Positions 52,782 through 62,122 of a stretch of 64,000 nt of DNA are shown here, piece by piece. Below the pieces are notes generated by a model. That model saw only the letters and a program-made list of their open reading frames with translations, ran no database searches and was not told the DNA's origin. This DNA comes from Occultella aeris (GTDB lineage: Bacteria; Actinomycetota; Actinomycetes; Actinomycetales; Beutenbergiaceae): NCBI RefSeq assembly GCF_902703175.1, contig NZ_CACRYJ010000017.1, positions 240,351 to 304,350 on the forward strand, read 5' to 3'. Numbering within the stretch: position 1 is the stretch's first letter; each line of letters opens with the position of its first letter. The position numbers and the translations under genes are program-made.

Positions 52782-55178
52782 TCAGCCTCTGACTGGGGCA
52801 CCCTCACGCGCGGGGTTCGCGTCGCCGTCGCCGGCCTCGTCCCCTATCGAGGAGTCGGCCACCTCTGCCTCGTGGCCGTGGCGGCGCTCGAGCTTCGCGC
52901 CCTCGACGTCGACGTCCGGCAGGATCCGCTCCAGCCAGCGGGGCAGCCACCAGGCCTTGTCGCCGGCCAGGTGCATCAGGGCGGGAATGATCAGCATCCG
53001 CACCACGAACGCGTCGACGAGTACCCCGAACGCCAACGCGAAGCCGATCGGCCGGATCATCGCGCTGTGCGAGAACACGAACCCGCCGAACACCGAGATC
53101 ATGATGATCGCGGCGGCAGTGACCACGGTCCGACCGGCCCGCACGCCCTGCACCACCGCGACGCGCGCAGGGGCACCGTGGGCGTAGGCCTCACGCATTC
53201 CGGTGCCGAGGAACAGCATGTAGTCCATCGCCAGGCCGAACAGGATGCCGACCAGGATCGTCGGCAGGAAGTTCAGGATCGGGCCGGGACTGTCCACGCC
53301 GAAGACCGGGGCCAGCCAGCCCCACTGGTAGATCGCGACCACTCCGCCGAGCGCGGCGAAGTAGGACAGGATGAAACCGAGGGTGGCGATGACCGGCACG
53401 AAGATCGACCGGAACACCAGAATCAGGATGAGCAGGGAGAGCCCGACCACCACGGCCAGGTAGATCGGCAGCGCGTCGGCCAGCTTCTCCGAGATGTCGA
53501 TGTTGCCGCTCGCGGAGCCGGCAACCCCGATCTCGTAGACGCCCTCGATCGGTGACGCGTCCCGCAGGGTGTGGACGAGGGTCTCGGTGGACTCGCTGGT
53601 CGGCCCCTCGGCAGGGATCACCTGGAAGGCGATGACGCTGAAGTCCTCGGAGGTACCGATCGGCGCGACCGCGACCACGTCCTCCTGTGCGAACAGGACC
53701 TGGCCGATCTCGACCTGCGCGAGCAGCGCATCCTGCTCGCTCGCGCCCTCAGGCAGATCCGCGACGACGAGCAGCGTGCCGTTGCGGCCCTCGCCGAACT
53801 CCTCGGCGATGGTCGTGTAGGCGCGGTACTGCGTGGAGTCTGCGGACTCCGTGGAACCGTCGGGCAGGTTCAGGCGCAGGTCGAGGGCGGGCAGTGCGAT
53901 GATCACCAGCGCCGCGATCCCGATCACCACGCGACCGATCGCCCGGGCGGTGGACATCGGTTGCGGTGCGGCTGGGACGGCCGCAGTGGTGCCGTTCTCG
54001 GTGCCGGCAGTGAGCGCCGCCCGCTCCCGACGGGACAGGATCCGGGTGCCGACCAGGCCGAGCAGCGCCGGGGTCAGCGTGATCGCGATGAGCACCGCGA
54101 CCAGGATGCAGAACGCACCGACGGTGCCCATCAGGCCGAGGAACGGGATCCCGGTGATGTTCAGCGCGAGCAGTGCGATCAGCACGGTCGCGCCGGCGAA
54201 CACGACCGCGTTGCCGGAGGTGCCGTTCGCGAGCCCGATCGAGGAGTGCAGGTCCTCGCCGTGCTTGAGCTGGCGTCGGTGCCGGTTGATGATGAACAGG
54301 GAGTAGTCGATGCCGACCGCGAGACCGAGCATGAGCCCGAGCACCGGGGTCACGGACACCATCTCGACCACGCCGGACAGGGACAGCGAGGCGAGCGCCC
54401 CGATGCCCACACCGATCAGCGCGGTGAGTATCGGCAGCCCGGCCCCGATGAGGGTGCCGAGCATGACGATCAGGACGACGGCGGCGACCAGCAGGCCGAG
54501 CACCTCGCCGACGCCGAACAGCTCCGGGATACCCTGGGTGATGTCCGAGGAGAGGTCGACCGTGACGCCGTCGATCTCCTCGGCGAACACCTCGACCACG
54601 GCGTCCTTGGTCTCCTGTGGGATCGACAGCTGCGGATCCTCGAACGCGATCGTTGCGAGCGCGGTAGCTCCGTCGGCGGAGACCTGGCGGGTCTCGGCGG
54701 CCATCTCGAGCAGCGCCGCACCCATCTCCAGGCCGGCGCGCTGAGCCGCGAGCTCGGGGGTCTCGCCCTGCGCCGCAGCCTGCTCGAGCTGGGCCAGGCC
54801 ACCCTCGATCTCCGCCTGCTGCGCGGCCCGCTGCTCCTCGGTCACGAACGGGTCGATCACGGTCGTGACGCCGTCGAGCGCGCTCGCCTCGGCGAGCCGC
54901 TCCTCGATCTGGGCGCGCTGCTCCGCGGTGAACGGGGATCCGTCCTCGGTCTGCAGCACGACCGTGCCGGTGCCGCCGGAGGCCTCGGGGAACTCGTCCG
55001 CGAGCCGGTCGGTGACAGTGGTGGTCGGAGTCCCCGGGATGGAGATGCTGGTCGCGAGGGTGCCGCCCGCCACCGCGAACGCGCCGCCTGCGATCACCAG
55101 GATGGCGAGCCAGACGGCGATCACGGTGCGGGCCCGGCGCGCCGCGAAGCGGCCGAGGCGATAGAGGAGTTCAGCCAT
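52782..55178 (-). CDS. MMPL/RND family transporter
   Basis: A 798-residue inner-membrane transporter of the MMPL family. There are two six-span halves; each carries the proton-relay motif: AVGIDYSLFIINRHRR (first half) and GLAMDYMLFLGTGMRE (second half). Extracellular porter domains follow span 1 and span 7, the first with a Glu/Gln/Ala-rich helical region (about residues 85-165). It may export lipids, pigments or drugs. It is 21 bp downstream of its TetR gene and ends at a strong hairpin. Confidence 0.94.
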   Translation of the reverse strand: MAELLYRLGRFAARRARTVIAVWLAILVIAGGAFAVAGGTLATSISIPGTPTTTVTDRLADEFPEASGGTGTVVLQTEDGSPFTAEQRAQIEERLAEASALDGVTTVIDPFVTEEQRAAQQAEIEGGLAQLEQAAAQGETPELAAQRAGLEMGAALLEMAAETRQVSADGATALATIAFEDPQLSIPQETKDAVVEVFAEEIDGVTVDLSSDITQGIPELFGVGEVLGLLVAAVVLIVMLGTLIGAGLPILTALIGVGIGALASLSLSGVVEMVSVTPVLGLMLGLAVGIDYSLFIINRHRRQLKHGEDLHSSIGLANGTSGNAVVFAGATVLIALLALNITGIPFLGLMGTVGAFCILVAVLIAITLTPALLGLVGTRILSRRERAALTAGTENGTTAAVPAAPQPMSTARAIGRVVIGIAALVIIALPALDLRLNLPDGSTESADSTQYRAYTTIAEEFGEGRNGTLLVVADLPEGASEQDALLAQVEIGQVLFAQEDVVAVAPIGTSEDFSVIAFQVIPAEGPTSESTETLVHTLRDASPIEGVYEIGVAGSASGNIDISEKLADALPIYLAVVVGLSLLILILVFRSIFVPVIATLGFILSYFAALGGVVAIYQWGWLAPVFGVDSPGPILNFLPTILVGILFGLAMDYMLFLGTGMREAYAHGAPARVAVVQGVRAGRTVVTAAAIIMISVFGGFVFSHSAMIRPIGFALAFGVLVDAFVVRMLIIPALMHLAGDKAWWLPRWLERILPDVDVEGAKLERRHGHEAEVADSSIGDEAGDGDANPAREGAPVRG

Positions 55179-55199
55179 GGGGATTCCTTGGGCTCGTGG

Positions 55200-55847
55200 T
55201 CAGCTGGGGGCGTCGGTGGATCGGTGGCCGTTCCGGGTGGCGGCGATGAGTCGTTCGAGCAGTTCGGACCAGACGCGACGGGACTCGTCGTCAACGGCGG
55301 CTCCGGTGGCTTCGAACCAGTACCGGTGCAGCACCACGAGGCCACCGAAGAGAGCACTCACCATGAGGTGGACGTCGAGCAGCTCGGTCCGGGGATGGCG
55401 GCGGGTGAGTTCCTCCGAGAGCCGCTCGCTGATGTCGGTGAACGTGCTCAGCAGCATCACGGCCTGGCGGGGGGAGGCGACCGGATCCTCCATCCCGATC
55501 ACGCGGGTCAGGTACGCCATCGGCGGCACCAGATCGGTGGCCCGCAGTACCTCGACCACCTCGTCGAACATGTCGCCGGTGGCGGTGGCGGTGGTCGGGG
55601 TGGCGGTGAACTCGTCCAGGACCCCGCCGAGCACCTCGCTGCAGACGGTGGTGACGATCTCGTCGATCGAGGCGAAGTGGTTGAAGACCGTGCGGCGGGA
55701 GACGTCCGCGCGCGCCGCCAGCTCGTCCACTGTGAACGTGGCAACCCCGGTCTCGTCGATCAGCGCGGCGGCCGCGTCGATGATCGCGCGGCGATGACGC
55801 GCCTTGAGCGCGGCGCGGCGGTCGCCGCCGGGTGGGTTCCGAAGCAC
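55200..55847 (-). CDS. TetR family regulator
   Basis: A 215-residue regulator with HTH FTVDELAARADVSRRTVFNHF (about residues 38-58). It is the first gene of a two-gene operon with the MMPL exporter and probably represses it. GTG 55847 is the start; a palindrome lies 8 bp upstream. The ligand is unknown. Confidence 0.92.
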   Translation of the reverse strand: MLRNPPGGDRRAALKARHRRAIIDAAAALIDETGVATFTVDELAARADVSRRTVFNHFASIDEIVTTVCSEVLGGVLDEFTATPTTATATGDMFDEVVEVLRATDLVPPMAYLTRVIGMEDPVASPRQAVMLLSTFTDISERLSEELTRRHPRTELLDVHLMVSALFGGLVVLHRYWFEATGAAVDDESRRVWSELLERLIAATRNGHRSTDAPS

Positions 55848-55855
55848 TTGATGAC

Positions 55856-55879
55856 ACTAAGTGCACCGATGCACTCAGT
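55856..55879. promoter_or_regulatory. TetR operator of the tetR-MMPL operon
   Basis: ACTAAGTGCA-CCGA-TGCACTCAGT has 10-bp arms with one mismatch. It lies immediately upstream of the tetR start. Further GCACT half sites flank it. Confidence 0.7.
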
Positions 55880-56031
55880 GCAATGAAACAGCGGAGCCCG
55901 ACCTGTGACCTTGCCCACGCCCCCTTCAATGAGCCGGCGATGAGTTCCGGCCGGGTCGGGAGTCTGTTCCGGGTGAGCGCCGGAGGGCAGCCGCGCACCA
56001 CCGACCGGCACCAGAGATCACGGAGGACCTC

Positions 56032-56817
56032 ATGACCACCACCCCAGAACGCACAGCCACCACAGCCGAGGAGTCAGACCGCCCGCCCGTCGTCGACCTG
56101 ACCACCTGGCAGGCCGCCCGCGACGAGCTGCTGGTCCGCGAGAAGGCACACACCCATGCCGGGGACGCCATCGCCGCGGCCCGTCGCCGGCTGCCCATGG
56201 TGGAGGTCGACGGGACCGTCGAGGTCGTCGGGCCGGATGGTCCGGTCCCGTTCCTGGACCTCTTCGAAGGCCGCAACGAGCTCATGCTCTACCAACACAT
56301 GTGGCACGACGGCGCCCCACACCAGGGACAGTGCGAGGGCTGCACCATTGCCGCATGGCACCTGAGAGATGCCGTCTATCTCAACTCCCGGGGCGTCTCG
56401 ATGGCCATCGTGACCACGGGTGCCTGGGAGGAGGTGGCCCGCTACGTCGCCTTCATGGGCTACACCCAGCCGTGGTACTCGGTGCATGGCCTGGACGCCC
56501 CGATCGGCGGCGAGATGGGCAACCTCGCGTTCTTCCTGCGCGACGGCGACCGCGTCTACCTCACCTACTCCACGACCGGCCGCGGCACCGAGGTGTACGG
56601 CCCGTTCCATCTGCTCGACATGACCCCCTACGGCCGTGGCGAGACGTGGGAGGACAACCCGGACGGCTGGCCGCAGGGCCAGCACGCGTGCTGGTACTGG
56701 CGCACGGACGCCGACGGGACCTCCACATGGGGCGACACCAGCCGCCCGGTTCCGCAATGGACCCGTCCCGGCGCCGGCCCCGTGGACACCCTCGGCAGGC
56801 ACGGACACCACCACTAG
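56032..56817 (+). CDS. DUF899 thioredoxin-like protein
   Basis: A 261-residue protein of the DUF899 family, distantly thioredoxin/AhpC-like. Typical segments are FLDLFEGRNELMLYQHMWH, the CEGCT motif (about residue 103) and LTYSTTGRGTEVYGPFHLLD. The reaction is unknown. GGAGG precedes the ATG. It is divergent from the TetR gene and converges with the P450 gene. Confidence 0.9.
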   Translation: MTTTPERTATTAEESDRPPVVDLTTWQAARDELLVREKAHTHAGDAIAAARRRLPMVEVDGTVEVVGPDGPVPFLDLFEGRNELMLYQHMWHDGAPHQGQCEGCTIAAWHLRDAVYLNSRGVSMAIVTTGAWEEVARYVAFMGYTQPWYSVHGLDAPIGGEMGNLAFFLRDGDRVYLTYSTTGRGTEVYGPFHLLDMTPYGRGETWEDNPDGWPQGQHACWYWRTDADGTSTWGDTSRPVPQWTRPGAGPVDTLGRHGHHH

Positions 56818-56836
56818 CGAGGCACGACGGCGCCAC

Positions 56837-56882
56837 GGGGCCCCAGCACCGCTGGGCCCTCCGGCCGACTGCCGGCTCGGCC
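56837..56882. terminator. Terminator region between DUF899 and P450 genes
   Basis: GGGGCCCCAGC (56837-56847) pairs with GCTGGGCCC (56851-56859), one base bulged, over a 3-nt loop; a second stem GGCCGA/TCGGCC follows. It lies between two converging stop codons. Confidence 0.6.
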
Positions 56883-56886
56883 TTGG

Positions 56887-58086
56887 TCACCAACCCACGA
56901 TGACCGGCCGGGCCGCATAGGTGGCCACCGGGTGCGCCAACGGGCTGGGTTGGCGCAGTCCCGTCGAGACGAGCCGCAGGCCAGGCAGTCGCGTGACCAG
57001 CGCGCGGAACGCCTCGTCGAGCTCGACGCGCGCGAGCTGCTGACCGACGCAGCCGTGCAGCCCGTCACCGAAGGCGAGATGGCCGCGCGCATCCCGGAGG
57101 ACGTCGAGCACGTCCGCGTCGCCGAACCGGCGCTCGTCACGGTTCGCCGAGACCGTCGAGACGGAGACGGTCGTCCCCGCCTCGACGATCCGGTCGCCGA
57201 CCGTCACCGACTCGGTCGCGGTGCGGGGGAACACCGTCAGGAACATGGTGCAGAAACGCACGATCTCCTCGACCGCGGCCGGCACCCGCTCCGGGTCCTG
57301 CGCGAGCAGGTGGTACTGCTCGGGTTCGTCGAGCAGTGCCACCGTGCCGGTCGAGATCATGTAGGCCACGGTGTCGCGGCCGGACATGCTCAGCATGTGC
57401 AGGAGTCCTTCGACCTCGGCGTCCGAGAGGTCGTCGTTGCCGAGCAGGTCGCTGATCACGTCGTCGCCCGGGTTCTCGCCGCGGTAGGCCACCGCCTCCC
57501 GCAGCAGGTCGTGCTGTTGCTGGCGAGGAGCGCCGTGCACATAGTCCTGCGCGTACCGCTCCAGCAGGTGGTCGGGCACGCCCAGCACCAGGGCGTGCAC
57601 CCGGATAGAGATCGGCTCGGCGTACAGCGCCAGCAGGTCCGCACCCGGACCGGCGGCGATCATCACGTCGAGCTGTTCGGCGACGATCTCGGCGATCCGG
57701 GGCCGATACGTGCGTGCCGACCGCACGGAGAACCTCCGTGTGACGGCCCGCCGCAACCGCAGGTGCTGCGGGCCGTCCAGGCCGAGCACACCGGCGCTGC
57801 GGTCGGCGAGCACACCCTCCTCGTCAAGCGGCCCGGCCGGCACGCCCTCCTCGATCGGGGCGTCGCTGCGCGGCATCCGCTGGGGCTGCTGACTGAACCG
57901 GGGATCGGTCAGCACCGCCCGCGCCTCGTCGTACCGGGTGACGATCAGGCCCTCGTGACCGTCGCGGTAGCTGAGCGGCGCGAGCGCGCCGTCCTGACGC
58001 CACTGGCTGAAGCGTGGAGAGGGCTGCGTCGGCGTGGAGTCACCGGGCAGGGTGCTGCGGTCGTGTCCGAACGGGCACTGGCTCAT
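56887..58086 (-). CDS. Cytochrome P450
   Basis: A 399-residue soluble bacterial P450. The heme motif is FGDGLHGCVGQQLAR with the axial Cys346; the I-helix has MSGRDTVAYM (the oxygen-activating Asp-Thr pair is present) and the region DGPQHLRLRRAVTRRF is typical. It inserts oxygen into an organic substrate that cannot be predicted. ATG 58086 overlaps the ferredoxin-reductase stop (ATGA). With the reductase and ferredoxin upstream it forms a complete class I system in one operon. Confidence 0.95.
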   Translation of the reverse strand: MSQCPFGHDRSTLPGDSTPTQPSPRFSQWRQDGALAPLSYRDGHEGLIVTRYDEARAVLTDPRFSQQPQRMPRSDAPIEEGVPAGPLDEEGVLADRSAGVLGLDGPQHLRLRRAVTRRFSVRSARTYRPRIAEIVAEQLDVMIAAGPGADLLALYAEPISIRVHALVLGVPDHLLERYAQDYVHGAPRQQQHDLLREAVAYRGENPGDDVISDLLGNDDLSDAEVEGLLHMLSMSGRDTVAYMISTGTVALLDEPEQYHLLAQDPERVPAAVEEIVRFCTMFLTVFPRTATESVTVGDRIVEAGTTVSVSTVSANRDERRFGDADVLDVLRDARGHLAFGDGLHGCVGQQLARVELDEAFRALVTRLPGLRLVSTGLRQPSPLAHPVATYAARPVIVGW

Positions 58087-59243
58087 CGTGCGACTACTTC
58101 CTGCTCCAGGGGGGTGCCGAGCATCGCGCGTGCGCGCCGGAAGCCACGGGCGGAGCCCCACGCGGCCGCGCCGACCACGGTGCCGTCGGCGTCGACCACG
58201 GCGAACGCGAGCGGGGCTCCGGCGTCGTCGCGATCGAGGGGTTGGATCCGAACACCGGGTGGGATCCGTCCTGCCGCCTGCACCCGGACTCCGTGCAGGT
58301 CGGACCAGAAGTACGGTACGACCGGCACCCGGAGCGGGTCGCCCGCGATCGCGCCGGCGACCTCTCGGGCCTGGGCCACGGCAGCCGCCTGGGTGTTTCG
58401 CGAGACGTCGTACCGGCCGCCGGCCCGGTCGGCGACGTCGCCGACGGCCCACACGCCCGGGGCCACGCGTCCGCGCGAGTCGCACCGCACGCCGTTGGGA
58501 CCGACCGGCAGCGACCGCTCGAGCCAGCCGGCGGCCGCGCGCACGCCGACCGCGATCACCAGGGTGTCGGCGACGTGTCGTGCGGCGCCGGCGTCGATGC
58601 GCCAGCGACCGGCGCCACGGCTGATCCGCGTCCGGTCCGTCTGCACGGCGACGCCACGGGAGCGGTGCAGCGGCAGTAGCCGCTGCACCAGGGCGCCCCG
58701 CAGCGGACCGAGGGTCTGCCCGGTCCGCGCCAGGAGGGTGGTCGGCACGCCGCGGGAGACGGCGGCCGAGACGATCTCCGAGCCGAGCACGCCGCCACCC
58801 AGCACCGCCAGGCCGGAGCCGGGACCGAGGGCCGCGGCCAGTGCGACGGCGTCACCGCGGGTTCGCAGTACGTGCGCACCTCGTTCGATCAGGTTCGTCA
58901 ACGGAGCCGGGACGGCCGCGGCGGCGCCAGTGGCGAGCACGAGGGCATCGAACCGGAGATCACCGTGCGCCAGGCGCAGCCGCCGGCCGGCGACATCGAG
59001 CCCGACGGCGGGCGTTCCAGGGCGGAACTCGACGCCGATGGCCTCCAGTGCGGACTCGTCGAGGAGGTCGGCGTGCGCTGCATCGCCACCGAGGAGCACC
59101 TCCTTGGACAGCGGCGGCCGTTGGTAGGGCGGACCATCCTCGGCGTCCAGCAGGGTGAGATCGCCGTCGAAGCCGAGTTCGCGCAGGCTCTGGACGCAGG
59201 TGACCCCTCCGACCGAGGCCCCGACCACGACCACATGTGACAT
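58083..59243 (-). CDS. Ferredoxin reductase (FAD, NAD(P)H-dependent)
   Basis: A 386-residue flavoprotein. FAD motif HVVVVGASVGGVTCVQSL at the N-terminus, PPYQRPPLSKEVLLGG, NAD motif LAVLGGGVLGSEI and FAD motif GVWAVGDVAD are visible, as in putidaredoxin-reductase-type enzymes. It passes electrons from NAD(P)H to the ferredoxin encoded 4 bp upstream in the operon, for use by the P450. ATG 59243 is the start. Confidence 0.94.
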   Translation of the reverse strand: MSHVVVVGASVGGVTCVQSLRELGFDGDLTLLDAEDGPPYQRPPLSKEVLLGGDAAHADLLDESALEAIGVEFRPGTPAVGLDVAGRRLRLAHGDLRFDALVLATGAAAAVPAPLTNLIERGAHVLRTRGDAVALAAALGPGSGLAVLGGGVLGSEIVSAAVSRGVPTTLLARTGQTLGPLRGALVQRLLPLHRSRGVAVQTDRTRISRGAGRWRIDAGAARHVADTLVIAVGVRAAAGWLERSLPVGPNGVRCDSRGRVAPGVWAVGDVADRAGGRYDVSRNTQAAAVAQAREVAGAIAGDPLRVPVVPYFWSDLHGVRVQAAGRIPPGVRIQPLDRDDAGAPLAFAVVDADGTVVGAAAWGSARGFRRARAMLGTPLEQEVVAR

Positions 59244-59247
59244 CGCC

Positions 59248-59436
59248 TCAGCCCGTCACGGCAATGGCGCGTGCGGGGCACAGCTGCGCCGCCTGCCGGG
59301 CCGCGCTGACGTCCGTCACGGCGCCCGCGAGCACGACGACGATCCCGTCGTCGTCCTGATCGAACACCTGCGGCGCCGTCAGCGCACACTGCCCGGCGCC
59401 GACGCACGCGGCGCTGTCGACCACGATCTCGACCAT
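59248..59436 (-). CDS. 3Fe-4S ferredoxin
   Basis: A 62-residue ferredoxin with three cluster cysteines, Cys11 (SAACVGAGQC), Cys17 and Cys53 (QLCPARAI); the fourth position is Gly/Ala, so the cluster is 3Fe-4S. This type serves actinobacterial P450s. GAGGAG precedes the ATG. It is the first gene of the ferredoxin-reductase-P450 operon. Confidence 0.93.
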   Translation of the reverse strand: MVEIVVDSAACVGAGQCALTAPQVFDQDDDGIVVVLAGAVTDVSAARQAAQLCPARAIAVTG

Positions 59437-59606
59437 GAACCGTCGCTCCTCACTGCTCCAATGCGATGTCAGAGCCACGATATGCGGTCTAAAGTGGCAA
59501 TTCACGGATGATGTTGTGCCAATGAGCGTGCGTGTTGAGCGATCCTCGACCTGGGGCGAGTGAGCGGAACGCACCGATCCGAGCAGGAGAGGCGAGAAGG
59601 TCGGCC

Positions 59607-60515
59607 ATGACGACGTCAGCACCAACCAGACGACTGCGCGACAGGTTCCCCACACTGCGCCAGGTGGGGGTCGCCGCCGAGCGACACCCGCGCTACGTGA
59701 GCGACGAGTTCAGCCCGCACCACCTCGATGTGGTGCTGCTGACGTTCGTGCTCTCCGGTCGTGGCCTGCACCAGATGGGCGAGACCACGCACCAGATCCT
59801 CGCCCCTTCGGTCTCGGTCACGGTGACCGGGCAGACCCACAGCCTGCTCACCGACAAGGGCGGGCTCGAGGTCGTCAACGTCTTCATCGACCCTGGCCTG
59901 CACCCACTGCCGACGCTGCGGCCGCCCCTCGACGAGGCGCTCGCGGCACTGATCCCGCTGCCCTCGGCGCCCGGGGTCCTCACGACCGACTTCGCCCAGC
60001 TCGAACTGCGGCCCTCCGACAGGTACGAGCCGCTGCTCGACCTGCTCGTTCGGGAGACGCAGGAGCCGCGAAGCCTCGACCTGATGTCGGCGCTGCGAAC
60101 CGCACTGCTGGCGACGTGCGCCCACGCGGTCATCGGACGCGGCCTGATGAAGACCATGGTCCCGACGTCGCCGTCGGACGTGCGGATCATCGCCGTCCGC
60201 GAGTGGCTCGACCATCACTACCGGGAATCGCACACGCTCGCGTCGCTCGCCGAGCGTGCCCGGCTCGAGCGAACCTACTTCTCGTCCCGGTTCACCAAAG
60301 TGGTGGGGCTCTCGACCAGCGAGTACGTCGCGCGGCTGCGGATCCGTTACGCCATCGGGCTGCTGCAGTCCACGGACGAGTCGATCATCGCGATCTCCCG
60401 GACCAGCGGCTTCAACGACTTGTCCAACTTCGGCCGGACGTTCCGGCGCCTGATGGGCGTCTCCCCGCGCCAGTTCCGCACCGAGTCACGCAGCGCTTCA
60501 CGGCCCACGGACTGA
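59607..60515 (+). CDS. AraC family regulator
   Basis: A 302-residue regulator: an N-terminal cupin-like sensor domain (about residues 20-160, HHLDVVLLTFVLSGRGLHQM) and two C-terminal HTH motifs (ESHTLASLAERARLERTYFS and AISRTSGFNDLSNFGRTFRR). ATG 59607 has GAGAAGG upstream. It lies between the P450 operon (divergent) and the fifth sugar ABC operon (same direction), and probably activates the latter in response to a sugar. A TGGCA-N17-TGCCA element at 59495-59521 lies in the gap to the ferredoxin gene and could be its site there. Confidence 0.9.
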   Translation: MTTSAPTRRLRDRFPTLRQVGVAAERHPRYVSDEFSPHHLDVVLLTFVLSGRGLHQMGETTHQILAPSVSVTVTGQTHSLLTDKGGLEVVNVFIDPGLHPLPTLRPPLDEALAALIPLPSAPGVLTTDFAQLELRPSDRYEPLLDLLVRETQEPRSLDLMSALRTALLATCAHAVIGRGLMKTMVPTSPSDVRIIAVREWLDHHYRESHTLASLAERARLERTYFSSRFTKVVGLSTSEYVARLRIRYAIGLLQSTDESIIAISRTSGFNDLSNFGRTFRRLMGVSPRQFRTESRSASRPTD

Positions 60516-60619
60516 GGATCGCGCACCCCGGTCCAGGCGATGCGCTCCGTGACGTCTACGCGCAGCGACGCCCGCATGCTCCAAACATGTGCACAGTTCA
60601 GGTGGAATCGTTGACGAAA

Positions 60620-60660
60620 GCGTTGCACCTCGGCATACTCAACGCCTAATTGAAGCGTTA
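60620..60660 (+). promoter_or_regulatory. Repeated GCGTT elements before the fifth ABC operon
   Basis: GCGTTG (60620-60625), its inverse CAACGC (60640-60645) and GCGTTA (60655-60660) are arranged over about 40 bp in an AT-richer stretch upstream of the binding-protein gene. Spacing suits an AraC-type or other dimeric regulator. Confidence 0.45.
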
Positions 60661-60688
60661 AAACTAGTCAATGTTGACAGGAGCGCCC

Positions 60689-62122
60689 ATGACCGATCGC
60701 TGGCCACGCACACGGACCTACGCCAGAGCTGCTCTCCACACCCGCACGCCTGCGTGGGCGCTCTCCCGCCGCGCGGTGCTCCTCGCCGCTGTCGCCGGCG
60801 CCGCCGGTTCCGGTGCGCTCGCCGGCTGTCGTGTCATCGATGACGGGGTCGGGGCCGAGAACCTCTCCGGCGCGCTCAACAAGGAACCTGCTCCCGGACG
60901 TCCCCGAACCATCGAGATGTACAACCAGTGGGGCGGTAGCGCCGGGCAGGCGTGGGTCGCGATGGCGCAGCTCTACGAGGAGATCCAGGACGACGTGGCG
61001 GTCCGGATCACCTATGCCCCGCCCACGGCGGACACCCAGGTGCGACTGCTGACGTCGATCGCCGCGGAGAGCCCGCCGGACGTTGCGTTCGTGCTACCCG
61101 AGCACTACCCGCAGCTCACCGGTCTCGGGGTGGTCACCGATCTCGGCCCGTACCTGGCAGCCGACGGTCTGGGGGCCGCGGACTTCAACCCCGCGATCTG
61201 GAAGGCGATGAATCTCACCGGGACCGTCTACTCGATGCCGGCGATGGTCGATCCGAACTTTCCGCTCTTCTACAACCGTGCGGTGCTCTCCGACGCCGGC
61301 CTCGACCCGGATGCCCCGCCCGTCACGCTCGACGAGCTGACCGCGATGAGTGAGGCGATCCTGCAGCAGCAGGGTGGCCGCATCACCCGGATCGGCACGA
61401 TGCCGTGGAACTACTACGGCTACAGCAACTCGCTCTACACGATCGGCTTCGCGTTCGGCGCCAGCTTCGTCTCAGCGGACAACGACCAGGTGACCACGGA
61501 GAGCCCGGAGGTCGTGACCGCGCTGGAGTGGATCTGCGACTTCGCCGAGAGCATGGGTGGAGCAGGCAACGTCGCGATCACACAGCCCGGGTTCTCGCTA
61601 CCGGTGCTGGGCACCGGGAACGTCGGCCTGATGCCGATGACGGCGGGGGACGCCAGCAACCTCTCCGAGAACAGCGACATCGATCTCGGCTCGGCACCCT
61701 TCCCCTACGCCGAGGGCGCCGGGCAGCCCGGCAGCGCCACGTGGATCGGCGGTTGGAACATGTTCATCCCGACCGAGGCCGGCGACCCGGACGCGGCCTG
61801 GGACTTCATCCGCTGGGTGACGACGACGCCGGAGGGGACCACGGAGAACTACGAGCAGATGTCCAACATCCCCGGCTTGGCGCAGGCGCCGGCCCTCGAG
61901 GACCTGGAGGCCGATCCTGTGCTCGGGGTCTTCGCCGAGGTGCTGCGGGAAGCGCAGAATGTGCGGCCCACCATCCCGGTGGCGGGCGTCCTGTCCCAGC
62001 AGCTCGACATCTACGTCGGGCAGGCGGTCTTCGGTCAGTTGACCGCGCAGCAGGCGATGCAGCGGGTCTCCGACATCACCAATGCGGCGTGGGACGAGTT
62101 CCGCGAGACGAACGGGGAATGA
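60689..62122 (+). CDS. Extracellular solute-binding lipoprotein, sugar type
   Basis: A 477-residue exported lipoprotein: SRRAVLLAAVAGAAG (Tat-like) and lipobox LAGC, then the binding domain (IEMYNQWGGSAGQAWV, VDPNFPLFYNRAVLSDAG). ATG 60689 has AGGAG at 7 nt and is preferred over ATG 60671. Its stop overlaps the first permease start. It delivers a sugar to the permeases downstream. Confidence 0.94.
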   Translation: MTDRWPRTRTYARAALHTRTPAWALSRRAVLLAAVAGAAGSGALAGCRVIDDGVGAENLSGALNKEPAPGRPRTIEMYNQWGGSAGQAWVAMAQLYEEIQDDVAVRITYAPPTADTQVRLLTSIAAESPPDVAFVLPEHYPQLTGLGVVTDLGPYLAADGLGAADFNPAIWKAMNLTGTVYSMPAMVDPNFPLFYNRAVLSDAGLDPDAPPVTLDELTAMSEAILQQQGGRITRIGTMPWNYYGYSNSLYTIGFAFGASFVSADNDQVTTESPEVVTALEWICDFAESMGGAGNVAITQPGFSLPVLGTGNVGLMPMTAGDASNLSENSDIDLGSAPFPYAEGAGQPGSATWIGGWNMFIPTEAGDPDAAWDFIRWVTTTPEGTTENYEQMSNIPGLAQAPALEDLEADPVLGVFAEVLREAQNVRPTIPVAGVLSQQLDIYVGQAVFGQLTAQQAMQRVSDITNAAWDEFRETNGE

